Shown here: piece after piece, positions 8,461 to 16,999 of the stretch | Layout: each line of letters begins with the position of its first letter | Position numbering within the stretch: the first letter of the stretch is position 1 | Virus record (IMG/VR): IMGVR_UViG_3300020165_002465 | Location: 1 to 29,547 of that record | Length of the DNA stretch: 29,547 nt | Source: a virus | Strand: one strand, 5' to 3' | The notes under the pieces: generated by a model | Seen by the model: only the letters and a program-made list of their open reading frames with translations | Told to the model about the DNA's origin: nothing | Database searches by the model: none | Made by a program: the position numbers and the translations under genes

Positions 8461-9190
8461 ACAAAAACTTATAAGTATGTTCTAACCAAGCACCAGGTGA
8501 TGGTTTTACGCCAGCATTAAAATGATATATCCATCCATATTTGGTATGTAACATGTCATTACCTAAAACTTCTAGTCTCATCATATCTTGCATATTATAT
8601 TCATAGGGTAATAACTTACAATCAACATTTTCTCTGTTTAAAAAAAAATTTATTACTGGTTGGTCTGTACCAACACCTAAATTATTTTGCATCCATAATA
8701 TTTTTTCTTGATTATTAAAATAAAACTCTAAAATAGATTTAAACAATGACCTATGAGTTTTATTCATAACCATAACTCCAGAATTAATATATTTCCAATA
8801 CGGAAATGTGTAACCATTAAATAGATGAGTGGAATAATTTTCTATACTCCTACATATCCAATCCATGCTACCCACAGCTGTAACACCACAAAATTTATTT
8901 TCAGATAATTCAAAAATATTAGGGCAATCAGGATGAACTATCGTATCTGAATCTACGAATAATATTTGATCGTAATCAATACCTTCATTTTCTAACAAAT
9001 CAAAAACAAACAACTTATGCCATTGAGGTTTCATTATAGATACATCATGTATTAAATCATTTAATACAAATAACTCACTATTGTTTTTTTCTGCCCAATG
9101 TTCCCAACTTTTAATTGACCACTCATATCCTTGTGATTTACTTCTATCATCAAGTGTAATGTTGACCATATATACTATGTTTTTTTTCAT
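8444..9190 (-). CDS. GT8-like GT-A glycosyltransferase, 248 aa
   Basis: Probable retaining GT-A transferase. The metal-binding motif VDSDTIV has Asp80-Ser-Asp82. It is followed by an acceptor-side block INSGVMVMNK and by GVGTDQPVINFFL, both typical of the GT8/GT34-like layout (strand, N-S-G-V, then D-Q-x-x-x-N). There is no membrane segment, so it would act in the cytosol. It overlaps the upstream epimerase by 4 bases (ATGA). It has a clear paralogue in the window at 10089-10901 with the same KPxW, TDQP and segment order. Donor unknown. Confidence 0.8.
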   Translation of the reverse strand: MKKNIVYMVNITLDDRSKSQGYEWSIKSWEHWAEKNNSELFVLNDLIHDVSIMKPQWHKLFVFDLLENEGIDYDQILFVDSDTIVHPDCPNIFELSENKFCGVTAVGSMDWICRSIENYSTHLFNGYTFPYWKYINSGVMVMNKTHRSLFKSILEFYFNNQEKILWMQNNLGVGTDQPVINFFLNRENVDCKLLPYEYNMQDMMRLEVLGNDMLHTKYGWIYHFNAGVKPSPGAWLEHTYKFLYDNII

Positions 9191-10092
9191 TTTACTATTT
9201 TGTTTTTAATAAATTTTATAATATCACCACTTGGTTTCCACCCCAATATATCTCTAGCCTTGGTGTCTTTATTTAAAGTTTCTCTCATCTCACCTGGTCT
9301 TCCATCAATATACTCTGTAGGGTAGTCCCCAAATGCTTCAGCTAATTCATTGATAGAACGATTACTACCATTACCTAATTCATAAGATTGACCATCTGTG
9401 ACTTTAATATCAGTTAAAAGACTAAAACCGCATCGAACTAATCCATCAACAATATCTCCAACATAGGTAAAGTCTCTTCGTTGTTCTCCATCACCTGTAA
9501 TAGTTAGTGGTTCTCCATTACTGAATTGTCTCTGAAATATACCCAATACATTACAATAACTACCTTCACTTGCTTGATGTTCCCCATACACATTATAGAA
9601 TCTACAAATAGAAGTTGGAACTTCAAAGAGTTTATTGTATAATTCTATCAAATGCTCGTTCTGCCATTTAGTAAATGTGTATGGATTAGCATACACATCC
9701 CCCTTTACAGAAGATGAACCAGCATATATGACTGGTGTCTTGGTTAATTTAGCCCAATCTAATAAATTAATAGTAGCCATAGGACCTGATTTAAATGTAT
9801 CAACTGGTTTTTTAAATGATGGTACAATTCTCGGTAAAGCAGCTAAATGAAATATTATATCAACAGGTTCTATTTGATATTCACATGTCACTTCATATTC
9901 GGATACATCCGATAAATCCCACCAATTGGTTTTTGATAAATCTCTGTCGAAATATTCACAACCATCTTGTTCGTTTTCTTTTTTACCCGTTGAGTAATTA
10001 TCAACCGATACTACCTCATGGTCATCTTTTAATAATCTTTTTATTAAATTAGTTCCAACAAATCCAGCACCACCTGTCACCAGTATTCTCAT
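9187..10092 (-). CDS. NAD-dependent nucleotide-sugar epimerase/dehydratase (extended SDR), 301 aa
   Basis: An extended short-chain dehydrogenase acting on a nucleotide sugar, of the UDP-glucose 4-epimerase / UDP-glucuronate decarboxylase type. Seen: NAD loop VTGGAGFVG (residues 5-13), acidic Asp31 after the second strand, FHLAALPR, AGSSSVKGD for the catalytic Ser, and Tyr138/Lys142 in NPYTFTKWQNE. Later come RFYNVYGEHQ, DFTYVGDIVDGL and a terminal ARDILGWKPSGD, all standard for this family. The exact reaction (epimerase, decarboxylase or 4,6-dehydratase) cannot be read from these motifs. It overlaps both neighbours by 4 bases, which places it in the same transcript as the two GT8-like transferases around it. 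Confidence 0.88.
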   Translation of the reverse strand: MRILVTGGAGFVGTNLIKRLLKDDHEVVSVDNYSTGKKENEQDGCEYFDRDLSKTNWWDLSDVSEYEVTCEYQIEPVDIIFHLAALPRIVPSFKKPVDTFKSGPMATINLLDWAKLTKTPVIYAGSSSVKGDVYANPYTFTKWQNEHLIELYNKLFEVPTSICRFYNVYGEHQASEGSYCNVLGIFQRQFSNGEPLTITGDGEQRRDFTYVGDIVDGLVRCGFSLLTDIKVTDGQSYELGNGSNRSINELAEAFGDYPTEYIDGRPGEMRETLNKDTKARDILGWKPSGDIIKFIKNKIVK

Positions 10093-10901
10093 ACATACCT
10101 CTCTTTAATTATATCCCAAGTTTGCTTCATCATATCTTCTCTACCACCCCTTTGTGGAAAACCACTATAAAACCAAATATAACCATTTTTGATGAAAAAT
10201 GGAGTTTTATCATTTCCATCTTGCCAATTATGACTCAACCAATCAAATCTATGTAAGTGATTTAAATAATAAGATGGTGGTAATTTATGAACAACATTAA
10301 CATTATGAATTTGAAGTAAATAATTATAAACTGGCTGATCAGTTCCCCTTCCTACCTTGTCATTTTGTAGTACCATAATATCATCGTAATTATCATAATA
10401 AAAATCTTTTACTTTTTCCAAAAACAACTTGTGGTTTTTATCAAAGATTTGCCACCCACAACTTGAATATTCTTTTAAATCAAAATTAAAATTAGGATAA
10501 TATTTTTTAAAGAAATCAGAGTAGCCACTTACCCCCTCGTTTACCCATCTGATATTTTCAAGTGATCTAAATAAATTTACTTCACCATTATCAACAAAAT
10601 CAAAAAAGTTAGGTGTATCCCATCTGATAATTGTACAAGCATCTATCAATGCTATCTTATTATACTCTATATTGGTTTTATCTAATTGATTAAATACATC
10701 AAACCACCTTTGCCAAGTAGGTTTATGTTTTATATGCTCATCATCAGATGGCGTGTCATAGATAACAAGCTCAACATTATTTTTTTTACACCAATATTCC
10801 CAAGATGGAATTGAATATTTAAAATATTTAAATCCACCATGTTTTTTGTGTAAGTATTCGTGTTTACTAGCAGCTGCTATTAAGAATATAACATTTTTCA
10901 T
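10089..10901 (-). CDS. GT-A glycosyltransferase paralogue with altered DxD, 270 aa
   Basis: Paralogue of the 248-residue transferase at 8444-9190, sharing the order SIPSWEYWCKKNN (with SIKSWEHWAEKNN in the other), KPTWQRWF (KPQWHKLF) and GRGTDQPVYNYLL (GVGTDQPVINFFL). The DxD motif is altered: IDACTII gives Asp87-Ala-Cys89 where the paralogue has Asp-Ser-Asp, and the NSGV block is replaced by SSCGWQIFDKNH. It may therefore use a different metal geometry, or be a weak or non-catalytic copy. It follows a 53-base AT-rich gap and overlaps the epimerase gene by 4 bases. Donor unknown. Confidence 0.72.
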   Translation of the reverse strand: MKNVIFLIAAASKHEYLHKKHGGFKYFKYSIPSWEYWCKKNNVELVIYDTPSDDEHIKHKPTWQRWFDVFNQLDKTNIEYNKIALIDACTIIRWDTPNFFDFVDNGEVNLFRSLENIRWVNEGVSGYSDFFKKYYPNFNFDLKEYSSCGWQIFDKNHKLFLEKVKDFYYDNYDDIMVLQNDKVGRGTDQPVYNYLLQIHNVNVVHKLPPSYYLNHLHRFDWLSHNWQDGNDKTPFFIKNGYIWFYSGFPQRGGREDMMKQTWDIIKERYV

Positions 10902-10919
10902 TTAATAAAACCTATTTTG

Positions 10920-10949
10920 TATATACATAAATATATATTAATTTCTCAA
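10920..10949 (-). promoter_or_regulatory. Possible promoter in the 53-base gap before the GT-A paralogue
   Basis: The gap at 10902-10954 is one of the two longest in the window. On the minus strand TTGAGA (10949-10944) and TATATA (10925-10920) are 18 bases apart, a loose sigma-70 match, and AATAGG precedes the next ATG. It follows the end of the MBL/Rieske gene. The stretch is almost pure A and T, so chance is likely; I note it because a gap is unusual here. Confidence 0.2.
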
Positions 10950-10954
10950 AAACT

Positions 10955-12481
10955 TTAATTATTTATTTTGATACTTAGTTTATTTCCTATACCTTCACCA
11001 TTTTTTAAAGAAAAACACCAATCGTGATGTGGGCAATAAAGTTTATCACCTTCAATTCTACCATTAGATAAATCACCTAATGCGTGTGGGCAATACCTTT
11101 GAATTTTAAGTGTTTGACCGTTAACCTCTTTAATAAATGTTTCTTTTAATTTTTCATCCCTTTCCATTAATTTATAATGCCTTTCAAGATATCGAAAACA
11201 ATCATTGTCAGCAAACTTTAAAAAATTAATTAGTAATTGGTCGAATTCATCTGGTTTCCGAAAGGCTTTAAATCTAAAACTTAAAAATAAATCTTCCCAA
11301 AATAATTTCTTTTGAAAAATTAAATTTAAATATTTAGCATCAATATCAAATGTATACCAATGTTTTTCATTTTTATATTGACTAACACTATTACTGACGC
11401 TTGAGAAATCAATTATTATTTTTTCTTCAATGCAACCAATGACATTTATTAATAATTTACCTCTACTATTTTCTCTAAAGAATTTATTTGATTCTATTAA
11501 TGGTTCAAAATATTTTTTACAATCCGTTAATAAACTATTTTTTACAGGTTCAGAAATATCTTTTATACTCTGTCTTATTAACTTCTCCCTTCTATTCTTA
11601 TAATCTTCTAAATATTTTTTCTTGTTAGAAAAAAACTTTTTCTTTAAATTATTATCAGATGTTAATTTACAGTTTTCTTTAGAAATTCTATCTCCTGGTA
11701 CTACTAATAATATTTCATGATCTGTAGTTGAAGTAAGTTTTTTATAAACAGAGTCACCAGTCATAAAGATTGAATCTTTAATAAAGTTAAGATGAAAAAA
11801 TTCTTCATCTAAAAAACATGGTGGTCCTGCACATGGAATTGAAACATCGGCATTTAATGCAGTTATCATATTTTCGGCTTTTTTAAGATACGATTTTCTT
11901 TTACTTAGTCTAATCTTTCTCTGCTCTTCATCAGAATATTCATATGAATGTGGGTGCCAAGACGCACCAGCAACTTGAAAAAACAAATAATCAATGTCTT
12001 CAAAATTATCGTTTATCCATTTTTTATCATCAGTTGATAAATTCATATCATTTGCATTTACTATTACCTCATCATTAGTTTTAAAAATCAGACAAGCATC
12101 ATCCCAACCTGGTGAACAGATTATTGGTGTGTATTCAATTCCTTTAAGGTTTATTGTATCTTTAGTTACAACTTCTATAATTTCATTATCTACAGCTTCT
12201 GATAATAAGTTATAAAATCTCCTATTTCTATATTTAGGAATTACTATTTTTACTTTATCATTTAATGTTCTTAACCACAATGGATCAAAATGGTCTTGAT
12301 GTTCGTGAGAAATACATACAAAATCCAAATCGTCTTTCCATTCCATATTAATTTCACTATTGTCAGGAAATTGATGCCAGTTGTATAGAAATGCACCAGT
12401 CTTAGAAAACCAAGGATCTGTAACTAAAGAAGTGTCATCTGTTTTGATATAGATACTGGCGTGACCTAAGAATTTAATCAT
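10955..12481 (-). CDS. Metallo-beta-lactamase-fold protein with C-terminal Rieske [2Fe-2S] domain, 508 aa
   Basis: Residues 1 to about 250 are an UlaG-like metallo-beta-lactamase domain: GHASIYI at the start, TDPWF (21-25), the metal motif SHEHQDHFDP (58-67, H59-x-H61-x-D63-H64), and NANDMNLS later. A helical middle region (about 290-435) contains LFWEDLFLSFRFKAFR. The end is a Rieske domain: Cys464-Pro-His466, 16 residues, then Cys483-Pro-His-His486, matching C-x-H...C-x2-H. The pairing of Rieske and MBL domains is known in vertebrate CMP-Neu5Ac hydroxylase, where the order is reversed. With neuA, neuB and neuC a few kilobases away, hydroxylation of a nonulosonate or another sugar is possible; this is inference. 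No reductase partner is visible. Confidence 0.85.
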   Translation of the reverse strand: MIKFLGHASIYIKTDDTSLVTDPWFSKTGAFLYNWHQFPDNSEINMEWKDDLDFVCISHEHQDHFDPLWLRTLNDKVKIVIPKYRNRRFYNLLSEAVDNEIIEVVTKDTINLKGIEYTPIICSPGWDDACLIFKTNDEVIVNANDMNLSTDDKKWINDNFEDIDYLFFQVAGASWHPHSYEYSDEEQRKIRLSKRKSYLKKAENMITALNADVSIPCAGPPCFLDEEFFHLNFIKDSIFMTGDSVYKKLTSTTDHEILLVVPGDRISKENCKLTSDNNLKKKFFSNKKKYLEDYKNRREKLIRQSIKDISEPVKNSLLTDCKKYFEPLIESNKFFRENSRGKLLINVIGCIEEKIIIDFSSVSNSVSQYKNEKHWYTFDIDAKYLNLIFQKKLFWEDLFLSFRFKAFRKPDEFDQLLINFLKFADNDCFRYLERHYKLMERDEKLKETFIKEVNGQTLKIQRYCPHALGDLSNGRIEGDKLYCPHHDWCFSLKNGEGIGNKLSIKINN

Positions 12482-13386
12482 ATTTTTAAATAATCTTTTG
12501 CTTCTTTAACCCATTGGTTAAACACAGACATCCCCCTACTACCACCCTGCGTAGCATGAAAAAATATAGGAATGTCATCTAACCAAGCCTGTTCTCCTTT
12601 AGGAAAATTCAATAAATGCTCTTTCCATAACCCATTATCTGATCTGAATCTATCTCTATATGAATTCTTTAAGATAAACCAATCATATCCTTTTTCTTTT
12701 GCATACCAAGTCACATTACCACCAATATCTCTATAATCACAATTATAAGGACTAGTTTTCCAAATTCCCCTTTCAACATAATTTTCAGATTCTATTTCAT
12801 CATACAACTCTCTTTTACATAACATCAACATAATTCTAGCCATACCGTCATCCCATGTACCATCACAAGTGCCTTTCTGTTTTAGATATTCAAATACATT
12901 ACCAGGACACCATCTATTTGATACAAACTTATATGTATCTAATAATTTTAATAACTCAGTTGCATGTGAATTTAAAAAAATAGTATCACAATCTAATACA
13001 CAAACATATTCTCTATCACCTGCTTTTACGCCGAGACTTAAAGCATCCGAACCATAATAACCACCAGAAGCTATACCACATCCATCAATTAAACCAATTG
13101 TTCGACTCTCATCTATTTTATAAGTAAATCCACCGTGTGGCCAGTCTATACGTTGTGGTGATTGATCTACACCTTCTAAGATAACCACATTGTCATTATC
13201 TCCAAAAAGTTCTTTATGAAGTTTCATTTCTAATTCTTTATCAAAATAATTAACCACTAAATATATAGTATGCTCTACCGACTTCCAATACCTGTTAATA
13301 CTCTCAACATTAAACCTAGTGAAATCAATTTTTTCAGCACCATAACAACTTGCTATTACAAAATCTACTCCATTTTTTTTATTCAT
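12478..13386 (-). CDS. GT-A-type glycosyltransferase, 302 aa
   Basis: Probable cytosolic sugar transferase. Residues 7-14 (VDFVIASC) begin the nucleotide-binding fold. CVLDCDTIFLNS (129-140) carries Asp132-Cys-Asp134 as the DxD metal motif, preceded by a helix with GSDALSLGVKAG. The C-terminal part ends with IPIFFHATQGGSRGMS and QWVKEAKDYLKI, which mirror the gene at 15565-16422 (IPFLHHAGRGAARTID, QWVSEVSKYLNI), so the two are paralogues. It has a GAGG Shine-Dalgarno and overlaps its upstream neighbour by one base and the MBL/Rieske gene by four. Donor and acceptor unknown. Confidence 0.72.
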   Translation of the reverse strand: MNKKNGVDFVIASCYGAEKIDFTRFNVESINRYWKSVEHTIYLVVNYFDKELEMKLHKELFGDNDNVVILEGVDQSPQRIDWPHGGFTYKIDESRTIGLIDGCGIASGGYYGSDALSLGVKAGDREYVCVLDCDTIFLNSHATELLKLLDTYKFVSNRWCPGNVFEYLKQKGTCDGTWDDGMARIMLMLCKRELYDEIESENYVERGIWKTSPYNCDYRDIGGNVTWYAKEKGYDWFILKNSYRDRFRSDNGLWKEHLLNFPKGEQAWLDDIPIFFHATQGGSRGMSVFNQWVKEAKDYLKI

Positions 13387-14033
13387 TATATAACCTCATA
13401 ATATCCACCCACTTTAAAGGGCATGTTCGCATTAATTGTAAGATGTTCACTTCCAAAATACCTTGACATTGGTATCACTCTAAAATCTATACTTGCTCTT
13501 GTTTTTGTTGTTCTATTAACTTTATTACCATGTGTTAAATTTGTGGCACTCCACTCTACACATTCACCATAATCTGCTTTTATTTCAGTATAATCGCCCA
13601 AATCTTCCTCTGTTTCTGCCCATACTGTATTAGTTCCATAGGCTTTTGTAAATGGTAAAAAATAATTTATCTCTTGAACTTTGTTAGCCCAATCTTTATT
13701 TCTATAATTCTTATCCTTATGAAACTCACCAACTGAAATATTATCTGGCAGATGAACCCTAAATGTTGGTATTTTTTGATAAACAATTTCTTCATTATTA
13801 TATAGTGGTTTTATATATTCTTTTAAAAATAATTTATAAATATCATCAAATCTATTGTCAATTCTAATTTGATTGTAAAACATTTTATGCCACATAGATG
13901 ATTGGTCATTTTGTCTTTTAAATAATTTATATTTTTTAAATTCATGTAGTTTTGATAAGTCATCGGTTTCTAACCAATCACTAACTATTTCTTGAAATTG
14001 GTACTTCAATGTATCATAATTAAATTTAAACAT
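13386..14033 (-). CDS. Putative 2-oxoglutarate/Fe(II) oxygenase (StrG-like), 215 aa
   Basis: Resembles the StrG-like / phytanoyl-CoA-type non-haem iron oxygenases found in sugar and antibiotic clusters. The expected iron ligands are present: His105-x-Asp107 in GEFHKDKNY and a distal His168 in NLTHGNKVN. Arg179 in TKTRASIDFRVIP is placed to bind 2-oxoglutarate. FRVHLPDNISVGEFHKD and EINYFLPFTKAYGTNTVW form the core double-stranded beta-helix strands. It would hydroxylate or otherwise oxidise a small molecule or sugar in the cytosol. It follows the radical SAM gene by 11 bases and is transcribed with it, so the two may act on the same substrate. Family call moderate, substrate unknown. Confidence 0.7.
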   Translation of the reverse strand: MFKFNYDTLKYQFQEIVSDWLETDDLSKLHEFKKYKLFKRQNDQSSMWHKMFYNQIRIDNRFDDIYKLFLKEYIKPLYNNEEIVYQKIPTFRVHLPDNISVGEFHKDKNYRNKDWANKVQEINYFLPFTKAYGTNTVWAETEEDLGDYTEIKADYGECVEWSATNLTHGNKVNRTTKTRASIDFRVIPMSRYFGSEHLTINANMPFKVGGYYEVI

Positions 14034-14044
14034 AATTATTTTCT

Positions 14045-15568
14045 TTACCTCGCACTATGAATCTCACCAGTGTTTGTATCATTTATTTGCCAGTTTTTTC
14101 TATTTTTTATATGATCTGATAAGTTACAATCTTCCCAAGCTTGTTGGCGTAACTCTTCAAGTTTGTTTGGTGGTATTGAAGTATTTATCATATTAGCCTT
14201 AGTCCACTGCATTCTATCTATATTATAGTCTTTTGGAAGTTGACCATTTCGCATAACCTCATCAAACATCGGTGTTCCTGGTAAAGGCATTACTAAAAAG
14301 AAATTGGAAGCATCTAAACCATATGACATATTTTGTTTAGCAAAATCTATAGTTTCTTTTATTTCTTTTTCTGTCTCATCAGGAAAACCAACCATGTAAT
14401 TAGCAGCAACTCTCATACCAACTCTTTTTATTTCTTTCACTAAGTTTTTTACATCAAAATCTTCGACTTTCCATTTGTTAGAACACCATTTTTTTACTAT
14501 CCTGTGATTAGCAGATTCAAATGGTAGAACTATGTCTCTAAATCCAGCATCTGCTAAAAGCTCTATGACTTCTACATCGGGCTTCCCCTTTTTAGTAAGA
14601 TGAATAACATTTACTCCGTTTACATCAAGTATCTCTAAACCAACTCCTATGATTTTCTTCAACATATTGATAGCTCTTCTTTTCATACCAAATATAGAAT
14701 CATCTTCAACGAACACTTGTTTCGCACCTATCACATCTCTCAAATATACTAACTCTTCTAAAACTCTTTCATCGGATTTAATTCTAAACCTTCCTATTTC
14801 ATCAGACATAGAGCCTTTTGTTTCGTGAGCTATATGACAATATGAACAAGCAAAGGGACAACCCAATGAGGTCATCATAGAAACATACTTTAGCTCTTCA
14901 TCATCTTTAAAATGACCACCATGAGGTCTTCTAATTTCCCAATATCTTTCATTTGGTAATAAATCCCAAGCAGGCATTGGTAATTCATCTAAATTCCAAA
15001 TAATATCACCAAGATGAGCAGTATTAATAACTTTATTATCTTTTTTAAATAATATTTTTGGAACTGAACTCCAATCTGTGCTACCACTTCGATAAACTTT
15101 CATAATCTTTTTGATAGTCAATTCTGATTCAGAAGTACATACTATGTCAAACCCAGCATCTAAAAATATGTTATGTCTAGCTCTAGCATTTACACCCCCA
15201 CAAAACAATATTTTTTTAGGAAAATGTTTTTTTATTAAACGGCAACAATGTAAAACCATAGTTTCTTGTAGAGAAAAAATAGAAGTCAATCCAACAAAAT
15301 CAAAATCCTTCACCATCTGTAGAATTCTATCATCACTTACGCCAGTTCTTAATAATCCACTTTTAAGTGGTGTTGGATTAAAGAAAAAGTTTTTATATTC
15401 ATCGTCATCATTTCCAACACAAGCATCGTATACCTCAACATCTACATTTATCTCTCTCAAAGCACCAGCTAACATTGGATATGCTAGCGAACCGTTTGGC
15501 TTACATAAAGTTTCAGGCCAATTCTGTTCTGGTGGATATAAAAGTAAAACTCTAGGTTCTTGTATCAT
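14045..15568 (-). CDS. Radical SAM enzyme with N-terminal B12-binding-like domain, 507 aa
   Basis: Residues 5 to about 160 have the layout of a cobalamin-binding domain (VLLLYPPEQNWPE, then VGLTSIFSLQE, then ILFCGGVNARA), but the DxHxxG motif that would bind B12 from below is absent, as in many members. The radical SAM core begins near 228 with the 4Fe-4S motif Cys237-x3-Cys241-x2-Cys244 in SLGCPFACSYCH. VFVEDDSIFG, LPFESANHRI and NYMVGFPDETEKEI are typical later strands of these enzymes. Family members do methylations, ring rearrangements and thiomethylations. Next to sugar genes and a 2OG oxygenase it may modify a sugar, possibly by methylation; this is inference. Confidence 0.88.
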   Translation of the reverse strand: MIQEPRVLLLYPPEQNWPETLCKPNGSLAYPMLAGALREINVDVEVYDACVGNDDDEYKNFFFNPTPLKSGLLRTGVSDDRILQMVKDFDFVGLTSIFSLQETMVLHCCRLIKKHFPKKILFCGGVNARARHNIFLDAGFDIVCTSESELTIKKIMKVYRSGSTDWSSVPKILFKKDNKVINTAHLGDIIWNLDELPMPAWDLLPNERYWEIRRPHGGHFKDDEELKYVSMMTSLGCPFACSYCHIAHETKGSMSDEIGRFRIKSDERVLEELVYLRDVIGAKQVFVEDDSIFGMKRRAINMLKKIIGVGLEILDVNGVNVIHLTKKGKPDVEVIELLADAGFRDIVLPFESANHRIVKKWCSNKWKVEDFDVKNLVKEIKRVGMRVAANYMVGFPDETEKEIKETIDFAKQNMSYGLDASNFFLVMPLPGTPMFDEVMRNGQLPKDYNIDRMQWTKANMINTSIPPNKLEELRQQAWEDCNLSDHIKNRKNWQINDTNTGEIHSAR

Positions 15569-16422
15569 ATTTGTATGTTTAAATATTTAGAAACTTCGGA
15601 AACCCATTGTTCATAATAATCTATTGTTCTAGCAGCACCTCTACCAGCGTGGTGTAAAAATGGTATTCCATCAATAAACCCCTCTTCTCCAAAATTAACA
15701 TTTAATAAATGTTCTGATTTTAAACTACGATCTTCAAGACTATTTTTTAAAATTAGGTAAGGTTTATTAAATTCTCTAGCCCATAGTGACAGTAAACCAT
15801 AAGTGTCTTTATAATGGCAATTTGGATATAAGTCGCCAGGTTCTCTGTAAAAGTTGTTTTCTATTGTTTTTCTTTTTAAAATAGACCATTGTGGGGTAAG
15901 TGCTTGGTCTATATCTTCTCTCCAAGCATAAGAAATAAATGAATTATTTTTTAATAAGGGTAATATAGAATCTACCCATTTATTTAAAAAGACCACATCA
16001 TGTTCAACCTGACATACATATTTCCCATTTCCAAGTTTAGTACCTATTGTCATAGCTTCTGCCTGTAACCAACTAGCAAAACCTAGAGGTCTTCTGTCAT
16101 ATTTACTATAACCATCCCAACCATAATTATCAATAAAATATTGTTGTGGATATTTTTGATTAGATTTTGATGGGACACATAATCCATCATCTTGATTGAT
16201 CTGTTTTACACCTTCAACAACAACAACACTATCCTCACCGTCAAACATCTTTTTCAATGACTTCAACTCAGCACTATCTTTAGAATTATCACCATTGTTG
16301 ACAACATAAAACTTGTATGGATGGTCTACATATTTTTTTATACTTTCATAAATTAATTTTGCGTAATTTATTCTCTTATATACTACAGTTACAAAATCAA
16401 TACTTTCTACATATTTGTTCAT
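15565..16422 (-). CDS. GT-A-type glycosyltransferase, 285 aa
   Basis: Paralogue of the transferase at 12478-13386. Residues 8-15 (IDFVTVVY) open a GT2-like nucleotide-binding fold, with FYVVNNGDNSKD after the second strand. The metal motif is VCQVEHDVVFLN, where Glu140-His-Asp142 replaces the usual DxD. The end repeats the family blocks SLEDRSLKSEHLLNVNFGEE, IPFLHHAGRGAAR and EQWVSEVSKYLN. It overlaps the radical SAM gene and the methyltransferase gene by 4 bases each (ATGA). Family call is good at fold level. Substrate unknown. Confidence 0.7.
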   Translation of the reverse strand: MNKYVESIDFVTVVYKRINYAKLIYESIKKYVDHPYKFYVVNNGDNSKDSAELKSLKKMFDGEDSVVVVEGVKQINQDDGLCVPSKSNQKYPQQYFIDNYGWDGYSKYDRRPLGFASWLQAEAMTIGTKLGNGKYVCQVEHDVVFLNKWVDSILPLLKNNSFISYAWREDIDQALTPQWSILKRKTIENNFYREPGDLYPNCHYKDTYGLLSLWAREFNKPYLILKNSLEDRSLKSEHLLNVNFGEEGFIDGIPFLHHAGRGAARTIDYYEQWVSEVSKYLNIQI

Positions 16423-16997
16423 TTATTTTTCCATACTTCAAATATATTTGTTCCGGTAATAGATTTTGAATCTTTAACTTTACGCCCCTCTAAGTTTAAA
16501 GAGATAGGTATTTCAAAAACTTGTCCTTGTGAATAATCCCAATAATCACCATGACTTACCCTTTGATAAGCCCATTTATGCACAGATGTTAATCCACATC
16601 TATTCATTAATCCAGTTAATGATTTATCATCAAAAATACAATAATGATATTCATAATCATAAGATTGACCACCTACAGTTAAACCAAGTATATTTTCTAT
16701 TCTCTTGTCTGATTTGTGATAAACTTTTATAGCCTGTTCAAAATCAGGAACTGCTAACCTAACTATACCATCAACTTTTGTTACCCTAACCCACTCTCGT
16801 AAAACAGCTTCCACTTTATCACGAGGAAAATGTTCAAGTGTATGAGCAGAATAAACCAAATCAAATGTATTGTCTTTAAATGGCAATTTATCAAGACCAT
16901 TTACAACATGATCTACTCCCTCTAATTCTCTACCATCTAAATTCTCAAATGGTTTTGGTAGAATAACATCACCACACCCTATATGTAAATATCTCAT
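16419..16997 (-). CDS. SAM-dependent methyltransferase (Methyltransf_11-like), 192 aa
   Basis: A small class I methyltransferase. The first strand is YLHIGCGDV (residues 3-11), giving a shortened Gly loop. LDKLPFKDNTFDLVYSAHTLEHF (35-57) is the classical post-motif II/III stretch, with the D-x-V-x-S and L-E-H signature of Methyltransf_11 proteins. LREWVRVTKVDGIVRLAVPDF follows as motif III. The expected acidic residue at the end of strand 2 is present as LDGREL. The start has a GGGAG Shine-Dalgarno and lies two bases after the aminotransferase. It would methylate a sugar or small molecule; which one is not visible. Confidence 0.8.
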   Translation of the reverse strand: MRYLHIGCGDVILPKPFENLDGRELEGVDHVVNGLDKLPFKDNTFDLVYSAHTLEHFPRDKVEAVLREWVRVTKVDGIVRLAVPDFEQAIKVYHKSDKRIENILGLTVGGQSYDYEYHYCIFDDKSLTGLMNRCGLTSVHKWAYQRVSHGDYWDYSQGQVFEIPISLNLEGRKVKDSKSITGTNIFEVWKNK

Positions 16998-16999
16998 AT

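Noticed and set aside
15111-15590. Plus-strand open frame of 159 residues
   Set aside because: It lies antisense to the radical SAM gene, whose motifs are clear. It has no Shine-Dalgarno and a composition expected of a complementary frame.
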